A stretch of 64,000 bases of DNA from Pelagimonas sp050633425 (GCF_050633425.1 NZ_JBOEGM010000008.1:310001-374000), one strand, 5' to 3'. Counted from the first letter of the stretch, positions 15,491 through 25,601 are shown. A program made the numbers and translations. The notes: generated by a model from the letters alone, not told the origin.

Positions 15491-17640
15491 GTGCGTCGAT
15501 ACTCCTTGGCGCTGCCGCCGGTGCTGAAACCTTTCAGCGCGACAGTCAGGTCGAAATCGGTTGATGGTTCTAAGTTGGTTGCAGAGGCATATTTGCGGGT
15601 TGCCTTAAGATCCACCTGAACACATTCGTTCCGGTATTGCAGGCCGAGCCCAAGGCGGTCAAGCCGTTGGTCCGCAAGATCATAGCGCGCCTCATAGGAA
15701 CTGTTCCAATGGGTGGACATGCGCACGGTTGTGTCAAAGGTCCATTCCGATTGTGCGGTGTCGCGGTACTCTTCAGAATCGGCAACCAGCAGCAAATAAG
15801 AGGCGGTCAGGTCAAGACGATCATTGCTCCATGTCGCTGACCCTTCGGCCTTGGTCGGCCGCGCTGTATCATCCAGCAAACCGCGTGCGCTCAGAGTCAG
15901 GCCTGAGGGATGGGTGTAGCGCCCAGATACCAACCAATCCGACGTCTTGCCCTCAAGACCGGAGGAGCGGGTGAAATCATCATCATGTGTATTGCGCCAA
16001 ACCCGACCAATGCTTGCGGCGGCGGTCCAGCCGGTGTTGGATTGGTGCAACCACCTCAGGCCCGCGACGACCTGATGACCATGTTCGCGGCGATCCGCAG
16101 CGGGGAACCGTGACAACGACAGTAAATTGCCTTCGTCAAATTCGACCCGCGTGCTTTCGTCATTGGGGTTGGCCTGACGCGAGCCACCGACCCAGCCGTA
16201 TTGAACAATCGGTTCAATCAATGTCCGGCTGCCTGACGTGCCCGAGCGTTGGAACGGCCAGCGTAAATCGACGGCGACGCCGGGCGTGGCAGACGAGACC
16301 CTGCTGTCCGATGTGTCGTCCTGTTCGGTCAAATAATAGTCGAGCCACAGATGCGCGGAGGCACCGGCGCGAATCCCGGCAAACAGGCCCCACTGATCGT
16401 GCCAGCTCACTTCACCATTGAACCTTGCCACATCGCGCCCATCGACATCGGTGTCTGCATCGTCACTGTCGGTGGCAATGGACGAGTAGCGGTGATGGGC
16501 GTGGCCCTGCGCGCTTAGTCGAAACTCTCCGCCGCCCAAAAGGCTTGGAAACAGGCGTTCTTCGTGACCAAAACTAATCGCGATGGCGGGTTGCGTGTCG
16601 TTGTCTTCCTGCGCGCGTAAAGATTCATAGTGGGTCAACTCTGCCCAAGTGTATTGCAAGGGCCGGACCCGATCCAACGTGATGGTGCTGCGCAGACGGT
16701 CCTGATCCGAAATATTGTAATCATTCAGATAAGAGGCATCCAACACGGCATTGATGTCGAACCTAAGCTTAAAATCCCGTGGGACATCGAAATCGCCATT
16801 GGCAAATATATAGCCCCGGAAGGTGTCGGGCTGGAGGGAGTCACTTGATGCCGCCGCGGTCAGCGTCAAGTCCCCATTTGCAAAGGCTTGGCGATAGCGA
16901 AACTCAAGAGTTCGGGTAACCGGTGTCAGAAACGGCGTTATCGTCAGGTCTTTGTGATCTCCAATTGGGATGAAATAGGGAATACGAACACCCGTTCCCA
17001 AAAGTGTCGAGCTACGCACGCTTGGCACCAGAAACCCACGCGCCCGTTTGAGCGTTGGGTCTGGCAGGCGCATATAGGGCAGGTAGAGGATCGGTACATC
17101 CAGCACGCTCAGTTGCGCGTTGTCGAAATAGAGCTGGCGTTCGACTTCGTCATGAACAACGCGGCTGGCACGGATTTGCCAAAGCGGCGAGGCTTGGTCA
17201 TCGCAGACCTGACACGAGGTGACCGCAACCCGGCTAAGCTGCGTGTATCGCCCCGCAGCGCGGCGCGCTTCCACCGAGGCAAGCTGCAATTGCTGGTCGA
17301 GAACCATTCTGGCCCCTTTGAGTAGGCCATTTTTGAACTCTTGATCCAACGTGGCATAGTCCGCGGTCAAAACCGTGCCTTGGGCATCGACGATACGGAT
17401 CGGACCTTCAATCTCGATTGTATCGGTGCTGCGGTCATAAATTATGCGGGTCGCGGTCAAATGTGAGCCATCATAAAGCGCCTCGACATTGCCGGTGGCG
17501 ATCAGGCGGTCTTTGCTTTCGACCAACACATTATCGGCGACCAAAAGCGCGGGCTTGGACGGTTCGGACGCTTGCTGGGCCATACTGGGCGTCGGGTTGG
17601 CCAACATCAGGCAAAGGGCAAGGGCAGAAAGGCGCATCAT
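15478..17640 (-). CDS. lptD: LPS-assembly protein LptD
   Basis: Outer-membrane beta-barrel that inserts lipopolysaccharide into the outer leaflet together with LptE. The 720-residue precursor has a signal peptide (LSALALCLMLANPTPSMAQ), an OstA/LptA-like beta-jellyroll (LLVADNVLVESKDRLIATGN), and a long beta-barrel with many alternating aromatic strands and PYFIPIGDHKDLTITPFL. Four cysteines are present, including a Cys-x-x-Cys pair. The start lies in two adjacent ATGs (17640 or 17637) overlapping the lptG stop. The open frame extends far upstream, but that part is inside lptG. Confidence 0.95.
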   Translation of the reverse strand: MMRLSALALCLMLANPTPSMAQQASEPSKPALLVADNVLVESKDRLIATGNVEALYDGSHLTATRIIYDRSTDTIEIEGPIRIVDAQGTVLTADYATLDQEFKNGLLKGARMVLDQQLQLASVEARRAAGRYTQLSRVAVTSCQVCDDQASPLWQIRASRVVHDEVERQLYFDNAQLSVLDVPILYLPYMRLPDPTLKRARGFLVPSVRSSTLLGTGVRIPYFIPIGDHKDLTITPFLTPVTRTLEFRYRQAFANGDLTLTAAASSDSLQPDTFRGYIFANGDFDVPRDFKLRFDINAVLDASYLNDYNISDQDRLRSTITLDRVRPLQYTWAELTHYESLRAQEDNDTQPAIAISFGHEERLFPSLLGGGEFRLSAQGHAHHRYSSIATDSDDADTDVDGRDVARFNGEVSWHDQWGLFAGIRAGASAHLWLDYYLTEQDDTSDSRVSSATPGVAVDLRWPFQRSGTSGSRTLIEPIVQYGWVGGSRQANPNDESTRVEFDEGNLLSLSRFPAADRREHGHQVVAGLRWLHQSNTGWTAAASIGRVWRNTHDDDFTRSSGLEGKTSDWLVSGRYTHPSGLTLSARGLLDDTARPTKAEGSATWSNDRLDLTASYLLLVADSEEYRDTAQSEWTFDTTVRMSTHWNSSYEARYDLADQRLDRLGLGLQYRNECVQVDLKATRKYASATNLEPSTDFDLTVALKGFSTGGSAKEYRRTCAH

Positions 17641-18731
17641 CCGTCCTCCATATGCAACACAAGCCCAAGTGCAAGCAGGATTGAGGCCACCGGGGGAACC
17701 CAAGCGGCAATCAGTGGCGAAAGCTGGCCGCTTTCCCCGAGGATTTGAGCAAAGTTTCGCACGTAATACAAACCAAACCCCAACATCACCGCCGATAAAA
17801 CGGACACGCCGGTTTTCCCTAGTCGGGCCGGGCGCATGGTAAAGGCGGCACCGACCAACACCATTGCCACCAAAAACAGCGGTCTTGCCAGCTCCATGTT
17901 GAACCAAACAATGTGACGCCGTGCCGAAAATCCGGCGATTTCGAGATCCGAGATAAAGGTCGGCAAATCCCAGATCGCCACAGCCGATGGTTTGCCAAAC
18001 CGGTCACGGATGCTGTCAGGGGTCAGGGTTGAGGTGAGGTGAAGGGTGTTATGTTCTTTGGCATTTGCTTCTGGGTTTAACCCCGCGGTCAAGGGCCAGG
18101 CTTTGGCATCGATCAACAACCATGCACCGTCGGTCAGGTTGGCCTGCCGTGCAGTGATACGCTGAGCGGGTCCGCCATCGGGCGCATAGCTGACGATGGA
18201 CACGTCATAAAGCTCGGTTGCTTCGGCATTGGCACGTGAGGCGCGAATAACCGCCTGACCCTGCGGTCCGCCCTGACGTAGCCAAAGGCCTTCGGGACCA
18301 ATGGACACCACAGATTGCCCTCCGTTTTCAAAGCTCTCGGTCATATCAATATAGTGTTTTGAGGTGGCAGCAACGATCGGGTTCATCATCGCCGTCAGAA
18401 GCGCTCCGACGAAAAAGGCGACAATCACCGGCGCGGCCAAAACGGCCATACCAGAGCGACCAACAGCGCGCGTGACCACAAGCTCGGAAGAGCGGGACAT
18501 GCCAATAAACATCGCAACGGTTGCCAGTATCACCACCAAAGGCATGATTTGATACAGCCCGTCAGGGAGTTTTAACCCAACCAATTGCACAACTTGGGCA
18601 AAACTGGCCCCTTCGTCCAAAAATCGCAATTCTTCGATCAGGTCGAGAAGGGCCTGAAACAAGGCCAGCACCGTGAGAACAGACAAGAAGAACACAAGGA
18701 AGCGTCGGGCGTAATAAATGTGAAGGGTCAT
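17637..18731 (-). CDS. lptG: LPS export ABC transporter permease LptG
   Basis: One of the two membrane subunits of the LptB2FG transporter that extracts LPS from the inner membrane. The 364-residue protein has the six-helix YjgP/YjgQ layout: helices near the N-terminus (LVFFLSVLTVLALFQALLDLIEELRF in part), a periplasmic jellyroll in the middle and a C-terminal helical block (FLVAMVLVGAAFTMRP). Four-base overlaps with both lptF and lptD show a single transcript. Confidence 0.95.
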   Translation of the reverse strand: MTLHIYYARRFLVFFLSVLTVLALFQALLDLIEELRFLDEGASFAQVVQLVGLKLPDGLYQIMPLVVILATVAMFIGMSRSSELVVTRAVGRSGMAVLAAPVIVAFFVGALLTAMMNPIVAATSKHYIDMTESFENGGQSVVSIGPEGLWLRQGGPQGQAVIRASRANAEATELYDVSIVSYAPDGGPAQRITARQANLTDGAWLLIDAKAWPLTAGLNPEANAKEHNTLHLTSTLTPDSIRDRFGKPSAVAIWDLPTFISDLEIAGFSARRHIVWFNMELARPLFLVAMVLVGAAFTMRPARLGKTGVSVLSAVMLGFGLYYVRNFAQILGESGQLSPLIAAWVPPVASILLALGLVLHMEDG

Positions 18732-19894
18732 GCGGATACCTCAGCACTGCGCCGTCGGACCGGATGATAGGGGCGCGCCGCGCGCCACAAAAGCCCCAAA
18801 GCAATCAACAAACCCACAAGGCTTGGCAAATAGACCAATGGCCACAGGCGCGGGTCATTGCGTGCGGGCTCTGTCACACCGCTTTCAACCAGTTTGACCA
18901 CGACCAACAAGAAGATCGCGCCGATAATTTGTTTGGTCACACCAAACCGGGAAAACCCACCGGCAATCAGGGCCGAGAAGCCGATCAGTGACGCGACAAG
19001 CGCCAGCAAGGGTTGTTGAAATCGCGAATGCGCCTCTTCGAGGACTTCGGCAACTGGCTTTTTCGATTCCACAGAAATGGCCTCGGTGTCGAAGAGCAAC
19101 TCTCGTGTTGGGATGAAATTCAACCGGCGACGTTTCTGGGTTGGCTGAGTGATCAAGCCAGAAATATCATAGGTCAGGTCGTTGAAATTTGTGGTCGACA
19201 GGCGCTGATTATCAAACCCAAGGGTTTGCGCCATGCCTGAGAGCATCACAAGTTTCGGTCCGGCATCATCGCGCAACAGATAGGCCCGTTCCGCAGTATA
19301 GGTCACTTCGCGCCCCTTTTGGCGACGGTCCGAGAGAAACACGTCTTGAAGTTCACCTTCTCTCGAAATGTCACGAATGTAAAAGGTCACACCTTTGGAG
19401 GGATGCAGGAAACTGCCCTCGCGCAGCAAGCGTGCCGTAACAGAGCTCGAGATTTCCTGTTGGCGTTGCCGCAGTTGTTCAACCGACTTTGGCACCAACA
19501 CATTGGTCAAAATCGCCATCATCACCGCAACAATGATGCCAAAGAACAAAACCGGGCGCACCAGGCGCCAGGGCGAAAACCCCGTCGATTGCATAACGGT
19601 CAATTCGCTGTCACCGGACATGCGGTTGGTCAAATACACCGTTGCCGCAAAGGCAGACATCGGCAAGACCAGCGAAATGACGGCAGGTAGGCTTAGGGCG
19701 GTGAATTCGAGAAAAATTCCGGCGTTGTGGCCATCTGCGATCAGTTGATCAAACAACACGACGGCCTTGTTGACCCAGTATACTGACACCAGCACTAGGG
19801 CAAAAAAACCGAACAACACCATAAGTTGCGACAGCACATATCTGTCGAATCTCTGCAAACGAACTGTCCCCCCGGATGTGCTTACTGGGGGCAC
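18728..19894 (-). CDS. lptF: LPS export ABC transporter permease LptF
   Basis: Partner permease to LptG in the LPS export machine. The 388-residue protein starts the operon and shows LQRFDRYVLSQLMVLFGFFA, typical of LptF, then MSAFAATVYLTNRMSGDSELTVMQ (a coupling-helix region), a periplasmic domain, and C-terminal helices. The start is taken as GTG 19894 with AAAGGT upstream; a TTG about 36 bp inside is an alternative. It is divergent from pepA, an arrangement found in many proteobacteria. Confidence 0.94.
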   Translation of the reverse strand: MPPVSTSGGTVRLQRFDRYVLSQLMVLFGFFALVLVSVYWVNKAVVLFDQLIADGHNAGIFLEFTALSLPAVISLVLPMSAFAATVYLTNRMSGDSELTVMQSTGFSPWRLVRPVLFFGIIVAVMMAILTNVLVPKSVEQLRQRQQEISSSVTARLLREGSFLHPSKGVTFYIRDISREGELQDVFLSDRRQKGREVTYTAERAYLLRDDAGPKLVMLSGMAQTLGFDNQRLSTTNFNDLTYDISGLITQPTQKRRRLNFIPTRELLFDTEAISVESKKPVAEVLEEAHSRFQQPLLALVASLIGFSALIAGGFSRFGVTKQIIGAIFLLVVVKLVESGVTEPARNDPRLWPLVYLPSLVGLLIALGLLWRAARPYHPVRRRSAEVSA

Positions 19895-19988
19895 AATACG
19901 TTACCTTTGGCTCGGGGAAAAGGTGGCTCTGGTCAATCGTGGCGCGCAAGGCTAGGTCTTGGGCAAGGTTTAGCCAAAGGAACACAAG

Positions 19989-21455
19989 ATGACCGAGTTG
20001 CGCGCATTCTCATTTGCCCCTGTTGATCTGGATGCCATGGGCGAAACGACGGGCCGAATTGCCGTTTTGATCCCGGCCGAAGGCACGATGAGCCCGGCCG
20101 CGCGCCGGATCAACCGTCTGACCAAAGGCGCGATTGCCCGACTGGTGGAAAGCGACGCCTGGGAGAAAAAGAAGTCCGGTGACGTTGTTTCATTGGCCTA
20201 TCCGGCGGGGCTCAAGGCCGATGCCGTTGATATTGTGAAACTTGATCGCCGCCCCTCAACCGTTGATGCGCGCAAAGCCGGGGCAAAGCTGGCCAAGGCC
20301 GCAGGCACGGATGCGCTCACGGTGATGGCCGAGAATGTCAAGCACCCGGCAGAGTTTGCCATGGGGTTGGCCCTGCGCGGTTACAAATTCGATGCGCGTA
20401 AAACCGCTGAAACCACCGACATGGCGGCGGCGATTGTGATGTGTAAGGAACCTGAGCTTGCCGAAGAGGCCGCGGTTGCGACCCGCGCCGTTGCGCAAGG
20501 GGTGACCTTCACCCGCGATCTGGTGTCAGAACCGGCCAACGTGCTGACCACAACGGAATTTGCCGATCGTTTGGTTGCGCTCAAGGAATTGGGTGTTGAG
20601 GTTGAGGTGCTCGAAGAAGACAGGCTGGCCGAGTTGGGCATGGGCGCGCTCTTGGGGGTTGGGCAAGGTTCAGCCATGCCCTCCAAAGTTGTCGTCATGC
20701 GTTGGAATGGCGGTACAGGCGCACCCTTGGCCTTGATCGGCAAAGGTGTGGTGTTTGACACCGGTGGCATCAGCCTGAAACCTGCGCCGGGCATGGAAGA
20801 CATGACCATGGATATGGGCGGCGCTGGGGTCGTTTCGGGCGTGATGAAAACGCTGGCGATGCGCAAGGCCAAGGCCAATGTTGTCGGTCTCGTTGGGCTT
20901 GTGGAAAACATGCCATCAAGCACGGCGCAACGCCCCGGTGACATTGTCACCTCGATGAAGGGGGATACGATTGAAGTGCTCAACACCGATGCCGAAGGGC
21001 GTTTGGTGCTGGCCGATGTCATGTGGCACGCGCAAATCAGCGAAGAGCCACGGGCGATGATCGATTTGGCCACGCTGACCGGTGCGATCATCATTGCGCT
21101 GGGTCACGACAAGGCAGGCGTGTTTTCCAACGATGACAGTTTTGCCAATGATTTCCTCAAGGCCGCCAAAGCCGAAGGTGAGGGCGCGTGGCAGATGCCG
21201 CTGGCCCCGGTTTACGACAAATTGTTGGATGGCGGCAAAGCGGATATCAAGAATATCGGCGGTCGGGCTGCTGGGTCGATCACTGCGGCGCAGTTCTTGC
21301 AGCGGTTTGTCAAAGAAGGGCTGCCTTGGATCCATTTGGACATTGCGGGCGTTGCCCAAGATACCAAAGAAACGGCACTGGCGGCCAAAGGCGCTACCGG
21401 TTGGGGCGTGATGGCCCTAGACCGATTGGTCCGTGACAAGTTCGAGGCCGAATAA
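19989..21455 (+). CDS. pepA: Leucyl aminopeptidase PepA
   Basis: Cytosolic M17 metallopeptidase that removes N-terminal residues. The 488-residue protein has the N-terminal macro-like domain and the catalytic domain with IGKGVVFDTGGISLKP, the M17 signature NTDAEGRLVLAD at 332-343, and ATLTGAIIIALGHDKAG, giving both metal sites. An aaAGGaac ribosome binding site precedes ATG. In some bacteria PepA also binds DNA; nothing here tests that. Confidence 0.96.
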   Translation: MTELRAFSFAPVDLDAMGETTGRIAVLIPAEGTMSPAARRINRLTKGAIARLVESDAWEKKKSGDVVSLAYPAGLKADAVDIVKLDRRPSTVDARKAGAKLAKAAGTDALTVMAENVKHPAEFAMGLALRGYKFDARKTAETTDMAAAIVMCKEPELAEEAAVATRAVAQGVTFTRDLVSEPANVLTTTEFADRLVALKELGVEVEVLEEDRLAELGMGALLGVGQGSAMPSKVVVMRWNGGTGAPLALIGKGVVFDTGGISLKPAPGMEDMTMDMGGAGVVSGVMKTLAMRKAKANVVGLVGLVENMPSSTAQRPGDIVTSMKGDTIEVLNTDAEGRLVLADVMWHAQISEEPRAMIDLATLTGAIIIALGHDKAGVFSNDDSFANDFLKAAKAEGEGAWQMPLAPVYDKLLDGGKADIKNIGGRAAGSITAAQFLQRFVKEGLPWIHLDIAGVAQDTKETALAAKGATGWGVMALDRLVRDKFEAE

Positions 21456-21459
21456 ACCA

Positions 21460-21918
21460 ATGGGGGCCGCGTTTTTCTACCACCTGACACAACGTTCGCT
21501 CGAGGAGACCTTGCCCATGCTGTTGGGCAAGGCGCTTGGGGCAGGGTGGAAGGTGGCGGTGCGCGGCACCGATCCGGGCCGTTTGGAATGGCTTGATCAA
21601 AAGCTCTGGATGGGGCGCGAAGAGGATTTCCTGCCCCATGGCATTGCCGGGGGGGCGCATGATGCGTTGCAACCGGTCTTGCTGACTTGTGGACCCGTGG
21701 CCGCCAATGAGCCGGCCTGTGTGATGACGGTGGATGGCGCAGACATATCGGCCGAAGAGGTCAATGCGCTGGAACGGGTGTGCATTTTGTTCGACGGCTA
21801 TGACCAGGAAGCCGTACAAAATGCACGTGTTCAATGGAAAGCACTGACGGGGGCCGGGTGTTCTGCGCAATATTGGTCAGAGGAATCTGGCCGATGGGAA
21901 AAGAAGGCGGAGAGCTAG
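21460..21918 (+). CDS. holC: DNA polymerase III chi subunit HolC
   Basis: Clamp-loader accessory subunit that links the replisome to single-strand binding protein. The 152-residue protein has the HolC pattern: FYHLTQRSLEETLPMLLGKAL at the N-terminus, LDQKLWMGREEDFLPHG in the middle and ERVCILFDGYDQEAVQNAR toward the end. The ATG is 5 bp after the pepA stop; the pepA-holC pair is common in proteobacteria. Confidence 0.93.
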   Translation: MGAAFFYHLTQRSLEETLPMLLGKALGAGWKVAVRGTDPGRLEWLDQKLWMGREEDFLPHGIAGGAHDALQPVLLTCGPVAANEPACVMTVDGADISAEEVNALERVCILFDGYDQEAVQNARVQWKALTGAGCSAQYWSEESGRWEKKAES

Positions 21919-21919
21919 C

Positions 21920-22501
21920 TTAGCGCTCAAGTATCATCTTGCTTTTGGTGATCTGAATGCTTTCAAACCGGTTGAGATAAGTCATTCCCAACAAAGACAT
22001 ATCCATGTCACCCCCATTGACATAGGCGGGAATGCGGCTGTCTTGGAATTTCCCGAGCGTAACCTGATCAAGCGTGACTGGGGCTGTGTCAACAGGACCA
22101 TTAGCAGTCATCGCTTGGGTGAAGAACACGAGAGTGTCAGGGTCGAGCCCAATGCGCGCGGCGTCAGACTGCGTCAACACCACCGATGTTGCGCCGGTGT
22201 CGACCATAAAGGGCACGGTATTGCCGTTGATTTCCAAATCCACATAGTAATGTCCATCGCTGGCGCGGGGGAGCTCGACCTGACCTGTTTCGGTCATAAC
22301 CATCTGACGCGGCATGATATTTTGGCGAATGTCGCCCCACAGGCCAATCACAGCCATCGTGCCGACAAAAATGAATACCCACGCGGCCCCGTCGCGCACC
22401 AGTTTGCTCAATCCGCCTTTGTTTTGAACAAAGTACCAGCTGATCAAAACCGCTCCCAAGGCGCTTAGATAGATCAGATTGGCGATTTCAAAATCTTGCA
22501 T
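21920..22501 (-). CDS. Retropepsin-like aspartic protease, TIGR02281 family
   Basis: A 193-residue membrane-anchored protease-like protein. Two hydrophobic helices occupy about residues 7-24 and 41-55, then a single retropepsin domain with the active-site Asp101 in FMVDTGATSVVL and a C-terminal LLGMTYLNRFESIQI. A one-domain aspartic protease should act as a dimer. The family is widespread in alphaproteobacteria but its substrates are not established. It ends one base from holC, converging with it. Confidence 0.87.
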   Translation of the reverse strand: MQDFEIANLIYLSALGAVLISWYFVQNKGGLSKLVRDGAAWVFIFVGTMAVIGLWGDIRQNIMPRQMVMTETGQVELPRASDGHYYVDLEINGNTVPFMVDTGATSVVLTQSDAARIGLDPDTLVFFTQAMTANGPVDTAPVTLDQVTLGKFQDSRIPAYVNGGDMDMSLLGMTYLNRFESIQITKSKMILER

Positions 22502-22555
22502 CCAAAATCTCCTTACCCCTCAACAATTTGGGGGTGGCACCCGCTGGTTGCAAGG

Positions 22556-23176
22556 TTAGATCGCCGCAATTCCGAAATCGCGCAACCCATCCAGAACCAA
22601 CTGAACTGACAAAGCCGCCAGCAACATTCCCAGCAAGCGGGTCGTGACGATAATGCCGGTGCGCCCCAAGACCTTTTCAACCCGTCCAGCCTGTAGGAAA
22701 AATGCCAAGCCAATGGCCAAAACCAAGAGCATGATTCCAAGGACACCTAAGAATTCGACCATGCCATCCGATTGATCTGCCAAGAGAATAACAGTCGCAA
22801 TCGAGCCAGGACCGGCAAGCATTGGGATCGCCATGGGGAAAACGGACGGGTCGGGAAACTCTTCTTCTTCGGCCCGGTCTTCGCGACGTTTTGTGCGACG
22901 TTCAAACAGCATATCCAGCGCTGTGAGAAACAGCAAAATACCGCCCGAAATCCGAAAGGCAGGCATTGAAATACCGATAAACCCAAGCACAGATTCGCCA
23001 AAAAACGTGAACAAAGTCAGGATCGCCCCGGCGACAATACAGGAGCGAAATGCCACGGCGCGTCGATGCGCGGCGCTGGTGTCTTGGGTCAGGGCAATAA
23101 ACACGGTGGTCAACCCAACCGGGTCCATCACTACAAAGAGCGTGGCAAAAGCAGTGATGAGAAAAGTGGTGTCCAT
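22556..23176 (-). CDS. MarC family integral membrane protein
   Basis: A 206-residue protein with about six membrane helices. The start FLITAFATLFVVMDPVGLTTVFIAL and the middle PLAIPMLAGPGSIATV-like segment (here FPMAIPMLAGPGSIATVILL) match the MarC (UPF0056) family. The name comes from the multiple antibiotic resistance locus, but a resistance role has not held up; function is unknown. It lies 39 bp downstream of the ABC-F gene on the same strand and may be co-transcribed. Confidence 0.9.
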   Translation of the reverse strand: MDTTFLITAFATLFVVMDPVGLTTVFIALTQDTSAAHRRAVAFRSCIVAGAILTLFTFFGESVLGFIGISMPAFRISGGILLFLTALDMLFERRTKRREDRAEEEEFPDPSVFPMAIPMLAGPGSIATVILLADQSDGMVEFLGVLGIMLLVLAIGLAFFLQAGRVEKVLGRTGIIVTTRLLGMLLAALSVQLVLDGLRDFGIAAI

Positions 23177-23215
23177 ATAACCTGACTATGAGGTCAGGCG
23201 GGGCGAGGCAAGGAA

Positions 23216-25069
23216 TTAACCTGCCTCAGCCTTCTCGAGCTTTTCAACCGCAGTTTCCCACATTTCTTCAGCCTTGGAAATTCCATCACGGACTTCGGCA
23301 TATTTGCGATTCCAAACGGCCAAGTCACCAGCACGGGAGCTTTCGTAAAGCTCAGGATCGGCCAGTTTCTTTGACAGTTTTTCGGCCATTTCCTCAAGCT
23401 TTCCAAGGCGTTCTTCGCATTTTCGAACGTTGGACTTGAGGGCGAGCAATTCATCCCGCGAGGCGCGTTTGGGCTTTGGCGCCGCGGGTTTTGCGGATTT
23501 GACCGGCTTTTCGGGCGTCAAAAGCATTTGGCGATAGGCTTCGAGATCGTCCTCATAGGGTTTGACCGTGCCATCGCCAACAAGCCAAAGCCGATCGGCA
23601 ACCATCGAGAGCAAATGCATGTCGTGGCTGACCAGAATAACCGCACCTGAATAAGCGGTAAGCGCCTCAACCAAGGCTTCTCGGCTTTCGATATCAAGGT
23701 GGTTGGTCGGTTCGTCGAGGATAAGCAGATGCGGCGCATCAAGCGTGGCCAAAAGCAAAGACAGACGCGCTTTTTGCCCACCTGAGAGACGGCCAACTTC
23801 GGTGTCGGCTTGGTCTGCCATCAGGCCAAAACCTGCGAGCAGGGCGCGAAGTTTTGGCGGAAGGGTTTCAGGGCGTTCACGCTGAAGGTGTTGAATCGGC
23901 GTTTCGTCGAGATGCAGTTCATCGACCTGATGCTGAGCAAAATAGCCGATGCGCAGCTTGGAGGATTTGTTCATCCGACCGGCTTGGAGGGGCAATCTGT
24001 CCGAAAGGAGCTTCGAAAGAGTCGATTTGCCCTGTCCGTTGCGGCCAAGAAGCGCGATCCGATCATCCTGATCAATGCGCAGATCGAGCTTTTTCAGAAT
24101 AGTGACATCGCCGTAACCGGTCGCACCGTTCTCAATGTTGATAATTGGTGGCGACAGCTCATCCGGTTGAGGAAAGTTGAACACGCGTTTCGCCGCGTCT
24201 TCGGGCGCGGTGATCATATCCATTTTTTCGATCATTTTCAGACGGGATTGCGCCTGTTTCGCTTTGGAGGCCTTAGCGCGGAACCGATCAACAAAACCTT
24301 GAAGATGGGCCCGACGGGTTTCTTGTTTTTTGGCGCTCGCACTGGCTTGCGCGCGTTTTTCAGCCCGTAGTTTGACAAACCCATCATAGGGTGTGCCGTA
24401 ATAGGTCAGCTGTTTGTCCTCAAGATGCAGGATCGAACCGACGGCCCGGTTGAGTAGGCCTCGGTCGTGGCTGATGACGATGACGGTATGTGGATATTTG
24501 GCGAGATAGCTCTCAAGCCAAAGCGCACCTTCGAGGTCAAGATAGTTGGTTGGTTCGTCAAGAAGCAACAGATCAGGCTGGGCAAACAAGACCCCGGCAA
24601 GGGCGACGCGCATCCGCCAACCGCCTGAAAAGTCTGCACAAGCGCGTTTTTGGGCCTCGGCGTCGAAACCCAGACCTTTGAGGATCGAGGAGGCGCGGCT
24701 TTCGGCGCTCCAGGCATCAATATCGGCAAGGCGGGTTTGCACTTCGGCGATGCGGGTCGGATCGGTGGCGGTCTCGGCTTCGGCCATCAGCTCGGCGCGT
24801 TCGGTGTCGGCTTCGAGCACGGTGTCGATCAAGGATGTGCCAGAGGAGGGCACTTCTTGGGCGATGCCGCCAATACGGGCGCGCGGCGGCATGGTGATCG
24901 CGCCATTGTCGAGGGTGAGTTCCTCTTTGATCAGGCGAAACAGCGTGGTTTTGCCCGCGCCATTGGGTCCGACAAGGCCAACTTTGTGACCCGCAGGAAT
25001 GGTGGCACTGGCCCCTTCAAACAAGGGGCGACCTTCGACGGAATAACCGATATCTTGGATGCGTAACAT
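23216..25069 (-). CDS. ABC-F family ATPase (Uup/YheS type)
   Basis: Soluble protein with two ABC domains and no membrane part; the ABC-F family acts on ribosomes. Domain 1 has GPNGAGKTTLF, FSGGWRMRVALAG and LLLDEPTNYLDLE; the interdomain linker (about residues 240-310) is Ala/Lys/Gln-rich and helical; domain 2 has GRNGQGKSTL, LSGGQKARLSLLL and ILDEPTNHLDIES. The C-terminal 100 residues are a charged coiled coil, as in Uup/YheS. 617 residues. Subfamily is not certain. Confidence 0.92.
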   Translation of the reverse strand: MLRIQDIGYSVEGRPLFEGASATIPAGHKVGLVGPNGAGKTTLFRLIKEELTLDNGAITMPPRARIGGIAQEVPSSGTSLIDTVLEADTERAELMAEAETATDPTRIAEVQTRLADIDAWSAESRASSILKGLGFDAEAQKRACADFSGGWRMRVALAGVLFAQPDLLLLDEPTNYLDLEGALWLESYLAKYPHTVIVISHDRGLLNRAVGSILHLEDKQLTYYGTPYDGFVKLRAEKRAQASASAKKQETRRAHLQGFVDRFRAKASKAKQAQSRLKMIEKMDMITAPEDAAKRVFNFPQPDELSPPIINIENGATGYGDVTILKKLDLRIDQDDRIALLGRNGQGKSTLSKLLSDRLPLQAGRMNKSSKLRIGYFAQHQVDELHLDETPIQHLQRERPETLPPKLRALLAGFGLMADQADTEVGRLSGGQKARLSLLLATLDAPHLLILDEPTNHLDIESREALVEALTAYSGAVILVSHDMHLLSMVADRLWLVGDGTVKPYEDDLEAYRQMLLTPEKPVKSAKPAAPKPKRASRDELLALKSNVRKCEERLGKLEEMAEKLSKKLADPELYESSRAGDLAVWNRKYAEVRDGISKAEEMWETAVEKLEKAEAG

Positions 25070-25151
25070 GGGCGGGCTTTAACAGGCAATTTAAGGCCTG
25101 ACCACCACCCAAAGGGGGATCAGGCAGGTTTATTGCGATTGCCGCTTAAAG

Positions 25152-25601
25152 TTACATCATAAAGCGAAGAATCTCTTTGACATCAGTGTTAAAATTCAGA
25201 CTGATCGGGAACAGGCCCTCATCTCTTTGTTGGTACAAAATGTACACGAACAGATAATCTGCACCGGTCCAATAGGCCAAAAGCTCTTGATGCCAATTGT
25301 CTGATACGATGTCTGACTTGATCACCTCAACATTGATGAAATCAACAGGGCGAACGCTTCTGATTTTGGCTTGCAGATCGTCCGACTGAGCTTGGTTGTA
25401 GTTATGGCGGCCTCCAAAGAGTTTCATAAACTGTGATACTTGGCGGCTTTTGATCAAAGGATCCAGCGTGTCCCGAAACTCTTGGTAGTCAGAGAACACT
25501 GGATAACCGGATACTTCTTTGGTGTCCTGAGCCGTGGCCGGCGCAACCGTTGACATGAGGAACAGTGTCACGAGGCTTGTTATTGCAAAAAAATGGGTCA
25601 T
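25152..25601 (-). CDS. Secreted protein of unknown function
   Basis: I do not recognise this 149-residue protein. It has a clear Sec signal peptide (hydrophobic core FFAITSLVTLFLM, cleavage near ATAQ-D at residue 25). The mature part is about 125 residues, rich in Asp, Gln and aromatic residues, with SDYQEFRDTLDPLIKSRQVS and DYLFVYILYQQRDEG. No cysteines or repeats are seen. It stands alone between the ABC-F gene and ndk, and is probably periplasmic. Confidence 0.7.
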   Translation of the reverse strand: MTHFFAITSLVTLFLMSTVAPATAQDTKEVSGYPVFSDYQEFRDTLDPLIKSRQVSQFMKLFGGRHNYNQAQSDDLQAKIRSVRPVDFINVEVIKSDIVSDNWHQELLAYWTGADYLFVYILYQQRDEGLFPISLNFNTDVKEILRFMM

